A stretch of DNA of 61,083 nt from Leptospira alstonii serovar Sichuan str. 79601 (GCF_000347175.1 NZ_ANIK01000070.1:1-61083); one strand, 5' to 3'; positions 23,722 through 52,588 are shown, numbered from the stretch's first letter. Made by a program: numbers and translations. The notes: a model not told the origin generated them from the sequence alone.

Positions 23722-24819
23722 TCATAACAAAATCGAATCCTCTTCTTTTATATCGGAAAGTGAAATCCAAGGAGATAATATCCAAACGAGCGCGGATAAT
23801 AAAATGAAAAAAACTCCCGCGAGCCAACGATTGTATTTTGTGGTAAAGATAAGATCCGACGTTCCCGGTTCGGAAATACTTCCGGATGTGTATCTCATTT
23901 TCGATTCGTTCGCAATCGTTTCAATTCCGCTTACGTGAAGCACCGGAATTTTCAACTCAAGATACGTTTTTAAAATCGAATCCGGCAGATCCGCATATTC
24001 CCCTTCGGATAAAACAATCCCCTTTGGAATTCTTTTTTTTCCAAGGCTGGTTCCGGAAGAAACCGTTCCTCCTCCGATATTGACATATAAAGAAATCGGT
24101 TCTCTCCTATAAACGTTCATCCTTTTTTCCAGAGAATCCTCGAAGGAATCCGAAGACAAATATTCGTAACCGTTCTTGCGAATGGACCTTAGAATCAAAT
24201 CTCGCCCTTCCTTTCCGATTCCGATCCCAAGATCCGAAACTCCGCCGGTCGACATAAAAACAGATTTTTGGAATATTATTTTTTCTTGATATATAAAATT
24301 CTCCAGATCCGGCCATAAAAAATCGGGTTCGTTGGCTCCGTATTGCGAGGACGCCACACTCGCAATCGAAATCACCCGTAGTCGAGCCGTATCCGCTGCG
24401 ATCCAAAAGGCGATATTCAAAGCGGGAAAGGAACCTGAAATTCCCGCCGCAATCGTATCTCCTTCCTTCAAACCTGCTTTTTGAAACTGATCCACAAACC
24501 AGGCCGCAAAGTCCGGATGAATCGACTTCTGTTTGGCGGAAAGTTTTCCCGCGGAACTTGTGACCGGTGAAATCTCCGATCCGATCAGGCCCGATTGATA
24601 AGGATCTAATTTCGGTTCGACGGAAACGTTTTCGGATAGTTTGAACTCTTTGATTTTTTGAAATGCTTTGTAAGTCTTTTCGCTGGCTTCGTATTTTTTC
24701 TCGAAGTTTGGAAGAGGGTTTGTGAGCGGAAAAAACTCGAGAACCGATAAAAATCCGACACTCGCCAAACCCAAAAAAAGAATCGAAATCGAAGAAGTAT
24801 TTTTGAAAAACTTCTTCAT
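23722..24819 (-). CDS. Poly-gamma-glutamate system protein (PgsW-like)
   Basis: 365 residues from ATG 24819. That start is chosen because it forms an ATGA overlap with the pgsC stop and opens with a signal-anchor helix (MKKFFKNTSSISILFLG). Most of the protein is extracytoplasmic (about 30-335), and a second TM segment (about 340-360) ends it. Conserved stretches include GDTIAAGISGSFPALNIA, FMSTGGVSDLGIG and NIGGGTVSSG. This matches the family annotated as poly-gamma-glutamate system protein, found with pgsB/pgsC in organisms that lack a canonical pgsA. Its biochemical role in polymer export or retention is not known to me. Confidence 0.75.
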   Translation of the reverse strand: MKKFFKNTSSISILFLGLASVGFLSVLEFFPLTNPLPNFEKKYEASEKTYKAFQKIKEFKLSENVSVEPKLDPYQSGLIGSEISPVTSSAGKLSAKQKSIHPDFAAWFVDQFQKAGLKEGDTIAAGISGSFPALNIAFWIAADTARLRVISIASVASSQYGANEPDFLWPDLENFIYQEKIIFQKSVFMSTGGVSDLGIGIGKEGRDLILRSIRKNGYEYLSSDSFEDSLEKRMNVYRREPISLYVNIGGGTVSSGTSLGKKRIPKGIVLSEGEYADLPDSILKTYLELKIPVLHVSGIETIANESKMRYTSGSISEPGTSDLIFTTKYNRWLAGVFFILLSALVWILSPWISLSDIKEEDSILL

Positions 24820-25274
24820 AAAACCAAAACTTCCCCAAGCGCAAAGATCAAAAAAAATCGAACTAGAATCGAACAAACGAGAATTGCCGAAAAGGTTTTA
24901 ACCATTCCTTGTCTTTCGGCGGAAAGAACTACGAGCCCTGGTACGATATGTCCGATCGTTTTATATTCAAAATCACTCATATTTCCGAAAGATATTTCCG
25001 CAAGACGATTGATCATCAGGGAAATTAATATGGAAAGAATAAAAACGAAAGCTGTCTTTCTTTGACCGAAGCTCAAAAACCGGGATTCGGAAACCCGATA
25101 GATCAGAAGAGTAAGAACGGAACTGAGAACCAAAGCGGCAAGGAGCCAGGGCTTCCGCAAAAAAAGAGCCGCATAACCGGGAACGACCCAACCGCCCGGT
25201 TGTAATCCCGTTTTTTCCCAAAGAAAAAAACCCAATAGAATTCCGACCCCGATCGACAATGTCAGTGTTTCCAT
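24816..25274 (-). CDS. pgsC: Poly-gamma-glutamate synthase membrane subunit PgsC/CapC
   Basis: 152-residue integral membrane protein with about five hydrophobic helices (METLTLSIGVGILLGFFLW first; GGWVVPGYAALFL is a family landmark). Together with PgsB it forms the membrane synthase that polymerises glutamate through gamma-amide bonds. The start is ATG 25274: GAGGAG precedes it at a good distance and the membrane domain begins there; a longer in-frame extension would add an unlikely hydrophilic leader. It overlaps the end of pgsB by 13 bp and pgsW by 4 bp, so translation is probably coupled. Confidence 0.85.
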   Translation of the reverse strand: METLTLSIGVGILLGFFLWEKTGLQPGGWVVPGYAALFLRKPWLLAALVLSSVLTLLIYRVSESRFLSFGQRKTAFVFILSILISLMINRLAEISFGNMSDFEYKTIGHIVPGLVVLSAERQGMVKTFSAILVCSILVRFFLIFALGEVLVL

Positions 25275-26494
25275 TCTTTCTCCTCGTTCGCCGCAAAGAA
25301 AGCCGCTAAATTCTCCAACCAGATTCTTCCCGGACCTTGATAGTTCCCCGCCCCGATCCAAAGATTGGATTTCGAAAAGATCAGCTTCCGGTCGGGCGTA
25401 AAATTCTCCTTACAAAAGATCAATTCCGCATTTCCCGCATACGCGGATCGAAAAAGTTTTCGCCAAGGACCGAAGAAATAAATTTTTGAAAGTTCGGAAA
25501 CGTTCGTCAAAAATTTCGCAAACTCTAAGGTTCGAATCGGTCTTTCCCGTTTGGAATTAAAAACGACGATCTCGAACTCCTTCTTTTCTTTCACTTCTTC
25601 CCGATTGGATTTTAGAATTTGATCCCAAGAAACGACGTCGTTGGCCGCAAACGCAAACACAAATCTCTGAAGTTTTCCGTCCTTTTCTTTTTCAAAAATC
25701 GTAAGCGCACCCGGATCGGGAACCGCATTTGTAATTCCGTGCAGAATGGACTTAGGTGTAACGCCTAACGTTTCACAGACTCGGATCGCAATTTCAACGT
25801 TCTCATAGTGTTCCGCGTAACGTATGGATTGAAACGCGGTTTTGATTCGATCCCGTGAAAGTTTCGGTTCCGCCACAAACGTTTCGGTTTTGTTTTTAAG
25901 GGCGATTTCTTGAAAAAACGGACCTGAATTCGTTTTAGAGTTTTGTTCCAGAGTTTTTTCCGGACTCTCGTTACAAAGCGATGTTCCGTAAACAAGAACT
26001 CCGTTTTTGGGAATCGTTTTTGCAAAACCTTCCCGGATTTTTTCCAACGTTGCAGCCCATTCCCCGTGATCGGGACGAACGTTTGTAATTACGGCGTGTG
26101 TGGCGCCGATCAATAATTCTTCGGAATCTTTCTGATAATGAGTTTGGACCGCCATACATTCCAAAACGATCGCCTGAGCGTTTCTCTTTGCCGCAAAACG
26201 AAAAAAGGATTTTTGTTCTCCGATAGAAATCTTATTCCGAAAGATTCTTTTTTCACTCCGATCCGGAAATAACAATCTAGGCATCGACCCGGTCGTCTTA
26301 CCGAAAACGTTCCAACCCTCTTCCGCCAAAATGGAATGGATCAGCCGAGTAACGGAGGACTTTCCCCTGGTTCCGTTGACGTGAATTCGAATCGGAATTT
26401 TTTTTTGCATTTGAACGTGATTCTTTTTTTCAAAAAAAAGAAACGCGCAAAAAATCAAAAATAAAAAACTCAAAATAAAAATTGAATATAACAT
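25262..26494 (-). CDS. pgsB: Poly-gamma-glutamate synthase ligase subunit PgsB/CapB
   Basis: 410 residues. An N-terminal membrane helix (about 3-21) anchors a Mur-ligase-like ATPase: P-loop GTRGKSS 41-47 (HVNGTRGKSSVTRLIHS), ECMAVQ at about 113, ITNVRPDHGEWAAT, and a C-terminal region ending FAANEEKEWKH. It activates glutamate carboxyl groups with ATP for gamma-linked polymerisation at the inner membrane. The length agrees with the family (about 390-410). The start lies one base after the stop of the upstream PAS-SpoIIE phosphatase gene, so the polymer genes appear to be transcribed behind a signalling pair. Confidence 0.9.
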   Translation of the reverse strand: MLYSIFILSFLFLIFCAFLFFEKKNHVQMQKKIPIRIHVNGTRGKSSVTRLIHSILAEEGWNVFGKTTGSMPRLLFPDRSEKRIFRNKISIGEQKSFFRFAAKRNAQAIVLECMAVQTHYQKDSEELLIGATHAVITNVRPDHGEWAATLEKIREGFAKTIPKNGVLVYGTSLCNESPEKTLEQNSKTNSGPFFQEIALKNKTETFVAEPKLSRDRIKTAFQSIRYAEHYENVEIAIRVCETLGVTPKSILHGITNAVPDPGALTIFEKEKDGKLQRFVFAFAANDVVSWDQILKSNREEVKEKKEFEIVVFNSKRERPIRTLEFAKFLTNVSELSKIYFFGPWRKLFRSAYAGNAELIFCKENFTPDRKLIFSKSNLWIGAGNYQGPGRIWLENLAAFFAANEEKEWKH

Positions 26495-26495
26495 T

Positions 26496-27743
<1,248 letters not shown>

Positions 27744-27803
27744 GGTGGGTTTAAAAGAGAGTTTATTAGGATGCGATCCTCTCCCTTACAAGTCAAGGAT
27801 CTT

Positions 27804-28907
27804 TCAAATCGATTCGGGAAGATCCAAGTAAAAGCGGGTGACTCCGTTTCCGCTTTCAAAAGAAAGATCGCCCCCCATTTCACGAACCACGTTGTACGAA
27901 ACCGTAAGTCCCAACCCCTTACCTTTTCCGACGTCCTTTGTGGTATAAAAAGGATCGAAAAGTTTATGTCTATTTTCTTCCGGAATACCGATCCCTGTAT
28001 CTTCTATGATCGTGCGAACGAAGTTTCGATTTTCCTTCTTAAATTTTCGCCAAACAACGGTTAAGATTTTCTTCTTATCGACGGGATTACTTTCCATCGC
28101 GTCCTTTGCGTTCGTAAGAAGATTGAGATACGCCTCTTTGAGTTTTCCAACGGAACAAACCGCATAAATTGGAATTTCGAGATCCGGCAGGATCGTTTTG
28201 ATTTCGGCCAAACGGAAACAACCTTTTAAAAGACCGAACGTGGAACTAAAAACGGAGGTAAGATCGTGAACTTTCATTTCTTCCTCTTCGATTCGAGTGA
28301 AAGTGAGCATGTCCTTGACGATCTCGGAGATTCGATTGCCTTCCTGCAAAATGATGCCCGCATATTTACGAAGGGGATCTCCGTTGCCGATTCCGTTAAA
28401 GACCATCTCAGCGTAATTGATCACGCCCATCAGAGGGTTATTGATTTCATGCGCGACTCCCGCAGAAAGAGTTCCTATCGCTTCGAGTTTTTGTTTTCGA
28501 ACCACGTTCGGGTTTACCAAATCGTTTTCGTCCGCAATTATCTTTGTGAGATCGAATTCTACAATGGGTCTCTCAAAAATCCGAGGAGTTTCCAGATAGG
28601 CAAAAATACGCAATTCTTCCGGATCGAATGCAAAAGAAACCGAACATTTTTTTTGAATGCCGTCCTTTGTAAGAACAAAAACGGAATACGAAAGATGAAC
28701 GTCGGCGCAAGGCCAAAGAGAAGAATCGGAAAGATTCGGTTTTGCACCTTGAAATTCGCAGATATGATTCCAATTTTGAATTCCTTCCAGTTCGGCCCTT
28801 GAATAACCGAAGGCTTTGCAAAAGGCGGAATTCACTTTTTGGAGTTGAAGGGACGGCTCTAAGATACAGGCCGGTATGGGGGAATGTTCAAAAAAATCAT
28901 AAGGCAT
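27804..28907 (-). CDS. PAS-HisKA sensor histidine kinase, first gene of the pgs operon
   Basis: 367 residues, no TM segment. The PAS domain at about 5-115 (FFEHSPIPACILEPS) is followed by HisKA with AGVAHEINNPLMGV (NtrB-like H-box) and an HATPase with NLLTNAKDAME, EDTGIGIPEENRH, FDPFYTTKDVGKGKGLGLTVSY. All ATP-binding boxes are present. It is the first of five same-strand genes (kinase, phosphatase, pgsB, pgsC, PgsW-like). No response regulator is encoded nearby. The 116 bp upstream separate it from the FKBP gene on the same strand; GATAG and a T-rich run there may hold its promoter. Confidence 0.87.
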   Translation of the reverse strand: MPYDFFEHSPIPACILEPSLQLQKVNSAFCKAFGYSRAELEGIQNWNHICEFQGAKPNLSDSSLWPCADVHLSYSVFVLTKDGIQKKCSVSFAFDPEELRIFAYLETPRIFERPIVEFDLTKIIADENDLVNPNVVRKQKLEAIGTLSAGVAHEINNPLMGVINYAEMVFNGIGNGDPLRKYAGIILQEGNRISEIVKDMLTFTRIEEEEMKVHDLTSVFSSTFGLLKGCFRLAEIKTILPDLEIPIYAVCSVGKLKEAYLNLLTNAKDAMESNPVDKKKILTVVWRKFKKENRNFVRTIIEDTGIGIPEENRHKLFDPFYTTKDVGKGKGLGLTVSYNVVREMGGDLSFESGNGVTRFYLDLPESI

Positions 28908-29023
28908 CCGATTCTAAGCTACCAAAGTGGGAAAGGCCCCTCCTTTTTATGATAGATTAGAATCGGAAAAGGAACGGAATCCGATGTCGGAATCCGGTAA
29001 ATTTTGTTTCAAAAGAAAAAATC

Positions 29024-29409
29024 TCAGTACACTTTGAGTAATTCCACCTCAAAGATGAGAGTTGAGTTCGGAGGAATGGCAGCGCCCGCGCCCCGCGAGC
29101 CGTAACCGAGTTCGGGAGGAATGGTAAGTTTGCGAATCCCGCCCTCTCTCATTCCGCGAACCCCTCGATCCCAACCTTTGATCACTTCTCCGGCGCCCAG
29201 ATTGAAAGTAAAAGGAGTTCTTCTGTCCCTGGAACTGTCGAACTTCTTACCGTTGGTCAATGTTCCGACGTAGTGAACAGTGACATTTGAACCGGAAAAG
29301 GCCTCTTTACCGGTTCCGACTCGAATGTCCTTGATCGCTAAATCATCCGCAAATGTGGGAACTACCACAGCACAAACGATAGCAAAGATGAATGTTAAAC
29401 GTGCCAATT

Positions 29410-29413
<4 letters not shown>
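29024..29413 (-). CDS. Periplasmic FKBP-type peptidyl-prolyl isomerase
   Basis: 129 residues with a signal peptide (1-22, cleavage after FA in PTFADDL). The rest is one FKBP domain: VTVHYVGTLTNGKKFDSS, FNLGAGEVIKGWDRGV, TIPPELGYGSRGAGAAIP, LIFEVELLKVY. The residues that line the proline pocket (Y, F, D, W/V-I, Y, F) are in place, so activity is likely. It acts on proteins exported to the periplasm. The start ATG overlaps the TGA of the RNA-binding protein gene upstream (ATGA), an odd pairing of an RNA-binding and an exported folding protein in one transcript. Confidence 0.92.
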
Positions 29414-29790
<377 letters not shown>

Positions 29791-29920
29791 GGAATCAATT
29801 TGCAAAATCCAATTCTATTGAAAACCAAATTCCAACTCTAACGAAACAAAACGACCCGGTTCCACCCCGTTCTTCATAAAAAAATTTCCAAAGAAACCGG
29901 AAACGCAAATCCTGGAACCG

Positions 29921-30961
29921 ATGGCCGATTTTTTTCAACTCAATCCGGGAGAAATTCTTACCCTAGTCGAAAACGCGGGTTACGAACCTTCCGGTCATTG
30001 TATGGCTCTGAACAGTTTGGAAAACCGAGTTTTCGATCTACGGTTGGAAGACGGTTCTCATATCATTTCTAAATTCTACCGTCCGGGAAGATGGAATCGG
30101 AAACAAATCCTGGAAGAACATCAATTCTTACAAGATCTGAAAAACGAAGAAATTCCGGTCTGCGCCCCTCTTTTGTTTCCGGACGGAAGTAGCCTCGCTT
30201 TGTTTCAGGAGGAAATGTATTATTCTTTCTGGCCCCGCGTAGGAGGAAGATCCCCCGACGAACTGAGTCCGCCAAATCTAAGAATTTTAGGAAGGCTTCT
30301 CGCGAGAATTCACAATGTCGGTCAGGCGAAAAATTTCGAACATAGAATCACACTGAACTCCAAAACCTACGGAACCGGTCCTTTGGAAACATTACTCCAA
30401 GGAGAATGGATTCCTTCGAGTTGTAGAAAGGATTATCTCGAAACCGCAAATCGGATTTTGGATCTCTTTCGGGAAAAGATGGAATCGGTTCCGCTCCATA
30501 GAATTCACGGAGATTGTCATAAGGGAAATCTACTCTTGGGAAAAGAAGGTTGGTTTTTTGTGGACTTCGACGATTGCCTCCAAGGTCCGGCGGTTCAGGA
30601 TTTCTGGATGCTTCTTTCCAGGGGAAAAGAAGGACTCGAAGAAAGAGAACACATCGTTTCCGGTTATAGGGAATTTAGGGATTTCGAGGATCGTTGGTTT
30701 GACCTCGTGGAAATTTTGCGCGCTATGAGATTCGTTCACTATTCCGCCTGGATTTCCAGTCGGTTCGCGACCGATCCTTCGTTTCCTACCGCCTTTCCGC
30801 ATTTTGCGGGAAACGAATACTGGGAAAAGGAAACCCTGGAATTGAAGGAACAATACAAACTGATTTGTCAGGAAGGGAAAAATTTCTTTTCCGTTACAGA
30901 AACCGCTTCCCCCGAAGAAGAACTTACCAATAAGGATTTTTTTTGGGATTTGGAAGATTAA
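29921..30961 (+). CDS. srkA: Stress response kinase SrkA (YihE/RdoA family)
   Basis: A Ser/Thr kinase of the aminoglycoside-phosphotransferase-like fold that in other bacteria counters stress-induced death. 346 residues: N-lobe with SLENRVFDLRLEDGSHIISKFYRPGRW (cut here into SLENRVFDL and SKFYRPGRW), including the ATP-contacting Lys; C-lobe with catalytic HGDCHKGNLLL and the metal-binding FVDFDDCLQGPAVQD. The length is close to E. coli SrkA (328). GGAACCG precedes ATG 29921. It diverges from the RRM/FKBP pair and is followed by a 227-bp gap before the phosphate transporter. Confidence 0.9.
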   Translation: MADFFQLNPGEILTLVENAGYEPSGHCMALNSLENRVFDLRLEDGSHIISKFYRPGRWNRKQILEEHQFLQDLKNEEIPVCAPLLFPDGSSLALFQEEMYYSFWPRVGGRSPDELSPPNLRILGRLLARIHNVGQAKNFEHRITLNSKTYGTGPLETLLQGEWIPSSCRKDYLETANRILDLFREKMESVPLHRIHGDCHKGNLLLGKEGWFFVDFDDCLQGPAVQDFWMLLSRGKEGLEEREHIVSGYREFRDFEDRWFDLVEILRAMRFVHYSAWISSRFATDPSFPTAFPHFAGNEYWEKETLELKEQYKLICQEGKNFFSVTETASPEEELTNKDFFWDLED

Positions 30962-31188
30962 CCGGTTGATTTTGTAACGCAAAAGTAATAATCACAGATG
31001 GGTTTGCGACAAAATTTCAGTTGTCCGGCTCCGCGGATTTAACAGACTCAACTCTCGACAAACGTCGTTATGTTGTTGACTGCAATATAATGTTGAATTT
31101 GCGACCGAGTCATTGGGCCGGATTTACGTTTAACAAGAGTCAAAGCGAAAACTTTAGATACTAACAAAACAATAAACGGAAGCGTTTC

Positions 31189-33480
<2,292 letters not shown>

Positions 33481-33772
33481 AAGGCAACGGTAAATAAAAT
33501 TATTTTTTAAGAATAACGGCGTCGCAAACGTAAAAGCGATGCGTTTTACTTACAAAGAGGAATCGCTTCCAGCCTTTGTAGAGATTTCGAGATAGAAGAT
33601 AGAAGCCGGATTGCTTGGATTTCGGAAAGCGGTTCTTTCCACTGGGTCCACGATGAATTCATTTCCGAAAAAGCTCACCGGAATCACATTCAAAGAAGTG
33701 AATTCTTAATTCGACCAAGCGGCTTTTCTCTGAGTTACATTGAAGAAGATGCGCATCAAAATCAAAGGACAT
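33481..33772. other. Intergenic tail of the phosphate transporter gene
   Basis: No supported gene in this part of the 363-bp gap between convergent genes. The clpX terminator occupies its right end. I see no strong hairpin with a T-tract for the transporter on the forward strand. Confidence 0.4.
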
Positions 33773-33818
33773 AAAAAAACCTTTCATCGAATGGGATAAC
33801 ACAATCCGACGAAAGGTT
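33773..33818 (-). terminator. Rho-independent terminator of the tig-clpP-clpX operon
   Basis: Read on the reverse strand, AACCTTTCGTCG (33818-33807) pairs with CGATGAAAGGTT (33789-33778), including one G-U pair, and is followed by a run of T (rc of 33773-33779). It starts 26 bp after the clpX stop. Confidence 0.82.
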
Positions 33819-33843
33819 CTTAATTGAAGAAACGCCGCTAACG

Positions 33844-35109
<1,266 letters not shown>

Positions 35110-35126
35110 GGGAATTTCTCCTTTAT

Positions 35127-37090
<1,964 letters not shown>

Positions 37091-37127
37091 GCAAATCGGC
37101 CTGGGGAAGAGGTGATATAAAAGAAAA

Positions 37128-37199
<72 letters not shown>

Positions 37200-37261
37200 G
37201 ATCATTCAGGTTGATCCATAGTTTTCGGTAAAAGTCCGGTGTAAACTCACTTTTTGGAGAA

Positions 37262-37894
<633 letters not shown>

Positions 37895-37913
37895 AAGGAT
37901 CTCCCGTCCCTCA

Positions 37914-40861
<2,948 letters not shown>

Positions 40862-41409
40862 GCCCGCAAAAGTTATTTCATTAAAACGAGATTTCGCGTT
40901 CTCCATGTAGATCAAGTGCAGAGCCGGTCCCGCAAAAAGCGAAATTGGATCGATCGAAAACGATTTCTTTTCGAATGCCATCCTTAAAAAACGATACTTT
41001 TCCGGTAATTTCAGTCCTCAAATCGCCCCAAAATGCAGTTTCACGCAATTTTTCAGTCAAATTTACCTTCAGAGCAATTTAAAAAAATCCAATCCAGCGA
41101 AACGAGTGGGAATCACAAAATCAGTTTTTTTTCGATAAAAACCCTGAAAAAATACATAAAAAGTCATTTCACCTAATATTTTTGATCTTCAAACAGATCC
41201 AGGCAATATTCAAAAATAATTGTATACAATTTTCAATATATATCAGATCCATAATTAATACCGTATAACAGGCAAAAATGAAAGATACTGTTTTGTACCC
41301 AAACCATTAACATTCGACAAAAAACTTCTCAAAAAAATAAATTGAACGATTTTAGAAGCAAATTTAAGGCACTATACTTTTTATTCCAAGCAGTTAGACG
41401 AAAGGGAAA
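40862..41409. other. AT-rich intergenic region
   Basis: 548 bp with no supported gene. It becomes strongly AT-rich after 41080. TATACT at 41373-41378 is a good -10 candidate for the hotdog gene. I looked for a riboswitch-like fold upstream of that and found none convincing. Confidence 0.45.
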
Positions 41410-41820
41410 ATGCAAATGATAACGAACACGAAAATTCACCTCTTTGAAGTTTCCATTGCAAATCATCATTGTGACGGAAGCGGAAGTTTAAATATCGAAA
41501 ACGCTCAATCCTTTCTGGACGAAGCGAGAACAAAGGCGTTGAGAGAAATCGAACTGAGTTCTCCCAGTTCCGATCTGGCTCATATCGAACCGATTGTCCT
41601 TTGGTCGGAATGCGATTACAGAGGTCGGATCCAATTTCCGGATTCGATTTTGGTTCAGACCGAATTCAGAACGATTACAAATGCGCGTTACAGAATCATT
41701 CAGAGATTGATCCGTAAATCGGATCGCAAGGTTATTTGTAATTCGAATTCGTTTTGTATTCTTTTTGATTCCAATCGAAAAAGACCTTGGAAACAATCGG
41801 TTTCTTTGAGGGCGGTTTAA
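41410..41820 (+). CDS. Hotdog-fold (acyl-CoA thioesterase-like) protein
   Basis: 136 residues. The pattern fits the 4-hydroxybenzoyl-CoA thioesterase group: an N-terminal strand and turn (VSIANHHCDGSGSLNIEN), a helix (AQSFLDEARTKAL) and later strands (RIQFPDSILVQTEFR, RYRIIQRLIRK, KVICNSNSFCILFD). The usual catalytic DxxGH..N site is altered (HHCDGSGSLN), so activity is uncertain. Possible starts are ATG 41410 or ATG 41416; AAGGGAAA sits at a better distance from the second. It is a single gene in an AT-rich neighbourhood and converges on ilvH. Confidence 0.6.
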   Translation: MQMITNTKIHLFEVSIANHHCDGSGSLNIENAQSFLDEARTKALREIELSSPSSDLAHIEPIVLWSECDYRGRIQFPDSILVQTEFRTITNARYRIIQRLIRKSDRKVICNSNSFCILFDSNRKRPWKQSVSLRAV

Positions 41821-41934
41821 AACTCTTCGGAAAGAATGAAGAAAAAGTTCTTAATTCTTCAGAACGGATTTTGAAATCGTAAGTTCGCTTTTGCGAATTC
41901 AAAACTTTCGACCCGAACGAAACCCGTTTTAGGA

Positions 41935-42416
<482 letters not shown>

Positions 42417-42420
<4 letters not shown>

Positions 42421-44126
42421 ACTTTTTTCAATCCGGCTAAATCCTTAAATTCGATCATTTCTTTTTGAGATTTTCCCGCGGGAATCATTGGAAATACTTT
42501 TTCTTCCGCCGGTATCATCACTTCTAAAAATACGGCCCCGTCGTCCTTCGTGAAAAATTCAATCGCTTTGTCGATTTCCGACTTATCCGAAATTTTCATC
42601 GCTGGAATCGAATACGCCTCCGCGAGTTTGACAAAGTCCGGATTGAAATTCCATTCGGATTGGGAAAATCTTTCTTCGTAAAATAGTTCCTGCCATTGGC
42701 GTACCATTCCGAGAAAGTTATTGTTGAACAAAAGAATTTTCACTCCCAGTTTGTTGGCGGCAATTGTTGCAAGTTCTTGAATATTCATTTGAATGGATCC
42801 GTCGCCCGAAATACAGATCGTCATCTTATCCGGTCTTCCGAATTTCGCGCCTATCGCCGCAGGAAGTCCGTAACCCATGGTCCCCAAACCTCCGGATGTA
42901 AGCCAATTATTCGGTTCGTCGAAAAGATAATACTGAGCGGCCCACATTTGATGTTGCCCAACGTCCGTGGAAACGATCGCCTTACCTTGGGTTTTTTTAT
43001 AAAGACGTTCCAAAAAGTCCTGAGGTTTGATCGAATTTCCCGAGTTATCGAAATCCAGAGGATGATCTTTTTTTAAACCTTGGAGATGGGAAATCCAGGA
43101 AGTTCGTTCCTGCTTTTTTACGAACGGAAGGATGGCACTTAACGCGTCCTTCAAATCCCCGTGCAACAGATAATCCACTTGAATTCGTTTGTTGAATTCG
43201 GCCGTATCGATATCGATATGGGCGCGGACCGCTTTTTCCGCAAACTCTCCGATTTTTGCCACACGGTCGTCGAATCTTGCGCCCAGGTTGAGTATATAAT
43301 CGCATTCTAATACGGCTTTGTTAGCGGTTGCGGTCCCGTGCATCCCGAGCATCCCCACGCTTAAGGGATGTGTTCCCGGAAAAGAACCGAGTCCCATCAG
43401 AGTCATAGTAACCGGAATTCCGGCCTTGGTAGCGAGTTCGAAAATTTCCTTGGAAGCGCCCGCATTGATCGCACCTCCTCCGACATACAAAAGAGGTTTT
43501 TGGGCCCGGTTGATCGCTTCCGCGAATTCTTCTAGATTTCCGCGAACTTCCGGTTTTTTATAATGTCGAGGGGCGATTTTCAATCGATTCGCCTTTCTTA
43601 CGTTAGTCGGCGCAGTCTGAACGTCCTTCGGAAAATCCAGTAGAACCGGCCCCGGACGACCGCCTAACGCGATTAAGGTGGCTTCTTCGAAATGTCTTGC
43701 GATATCGTCCGCAGACTTTATCAATGCGCTGTACTTCGTGATAGGAATGGTGATTCCGAAAATATCGGCCTCTTGAAAAGCGTCCGTACCGATCGCATTT
43801 GTCGCAACCTGCCCGGTGATCGCGAGTATGGGAACCGAATCCATCTTGGCGTCGGTAAGTCCCGTTACTAAGTTTGTCGCTCCCGGTCCCGATGTTGCAA
43901 TACAAACGCCGAGTTTTCCGGTGGCTCTCGCGTATCCTTCGGCCATGTGAACGGCGCCCTGTTCATGTCTTACGAGGATATGTTTGATTTTTTTGCTTTT
44001 GTAAATCTCGTCGTAAAAGGGAAGAATGGCTCCGCCGGGGTATCCGAAAACGACATCCACTCCGTATTCTTCCAGAAGTTCCACCATCAGTCTGGCGCCC
44101 GTTATTCTCCCTGATTCTGTGGACAT
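42417..44126 (-). CDS. ilvB: Acetolactate synthase catalytic (large) subunit
   Basis: Condenses two pyruvates, or pyruvate and 2-ketobutyrate, using thiamine diphosphate, with FAD as a structural cofactor. 569 residues from ATG 44126, chosen because GGGAGGA precedes it; an upstream ATG would add 16 residues before the conserved start. Landmarks: [14 protein letters not shown], the TDP-activating Glu in [31 protein letters not shown]-domain [12 protein letters not shown], and the TDP/Mg site [15 protein letters not shown] with [12 protein letters not shown]. It forms an operon with ilvH. A TTGACA box at 44174-44169 could drive it, leaving a leader too short for an attenuator. Confidence 0.97.
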
Positions 44127-44145
44127 GATTCCTCCCTTTAACGTC

Positions 44146-44174
44146 CATAAAGATACCGGAAAGCCTACTGTCAA
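44146..44174 (-). promoter_or_regulatory. Candidate ilvBH promoter
   Basis: On the reverse strand, TTGACA (44174-44169) is followed after 17 bases by TTTATG (44151-44146), a weak -10. The distance to the ilvB ATG at 44126 allows only a very short leader, so regulation by attenuation looks unlikely from sequence. Confidence 0.35.
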
Positions 44175-45688
<1,514 letters not shown>

Positions 45689-45695
45689 CGTTCCC

Positions 45696-45717
45696 GGGAG
45701 GAAAGATCTTTCCTCCC
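45696..45717 (+). terminator. Inverted repeat after the TPR gene, probable terminator
   Basis: GGGAGGAAAGA is followed directly by its reverse complement, giving an 11-bp perfect arm pair 8 bp after the TPR stop; only three T follow. As RNA the tip would open to a small loop. Termination is likely but the T-tract is weak. Confidence 0.6.
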
Positions 45718-46127
45718 TTTGCCTCTTCACCGCGTTTCCCGTTCTGCCGAACAAAACCGTAACGTTACCCGCAAAACTTCGATCTCAAAATAAATCTGTC
45801 GGAATTACGACAATCCTCCGTGAAACTTACGCCCCACCTTGATTTTGGGCGGGCAACTCAAAACTCGGAAACAGTGAAGATAATTTCACGTTGGCATTTC
45901 TTTTAATAATAAAAAATCGAATTTTAATTTTTGAGAATATATTATATTTTTTGAATTTATTTTGTCTTTCTATCTCCAGAGTGATAAAACATTGAATGAA
46001 GACTAATGTTATATTTTGAGTAAGCATTTTACTTTATCCTTGTGTTAATAAACGTAAAAAACTAAATTCTACACGGGAAACAGATCAAGCTCGCATAACG
46101 TATTATCAAGGTATCGGAATAAACAAC
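45718..46127. other. AT-rich intergenic region
   Basis: No supported gene in about 410 bp before the chemoreceptor. Very AT-rich at 45895-46030. A 66-codon reverse frame (45827-46027) is low in complexity and has no recognisable domain. GGAA 12 bases before ATG 46128 may serve as the chemoreceptor's ribosome-binding site. Confidence 0.4.
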
Positions 46128-48662
<2,535 letters not shown>

Positions 48663-48743
48663 GAAATCCTACTACGCGTTATCTCTCACCCGATCGTTTG
48701 CAAAAACCCTTGATTTTTCCCCCCTTCCTTTTAGTTTGCTCTT

Positions 48744-49013
<270 letters not shown>

Positions 49014-49112
49014 TTCTCTCAAATCCCGAGTCCATTTTTAAACTCTCACCCGAATATAGGATTGATGCTTTCAAAACGAAAGTTTTGCGTATAACAACGA
49101 AAAGACCCGACG

Positions 49113-51116
<2,004 letters not shown>

Positions 51117-51286
51117 AAGAGAAGATACCCCGAGGAGGAGTATTTTATGTAGCCATATTCAGAATTTGCGCTCGTTCGTAAACAAAAAAGCGATTTTGCC
51201 TCATAGACAATTTAGGGAATTCCTTCGTTTTTTACCGAGCCTTTCTGTTCTTGTCTTTTGAATCGAAGTTCAAAATCTTTGTGATT

Positions 51287-52584
<1,298 letters not shown>

Positions 52585-52588
<4 letters not shown>

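Noticed and set aside
24107..24844. 245-codon reverse frame within the PgsW-like gene
   Set aside because: Out-of-frame shadow, Arg/Ser/Phe-rich, on the same strand as the supported gene.
45827..46027. 66-codon reverse frame before the chemoreceptor
   Set aside because: Low-complexity Ile/Lys/Phe-rich translation of AT-rich intergenic DNA; no ribosome site or domain.
49072..49087. CAAAAC-GAAA-GTTTTG hairpin between two convergent genes
   Set aside because: Six-bp stem of mostly A/T pairs with no T-tract; too weak to call as a terminator.
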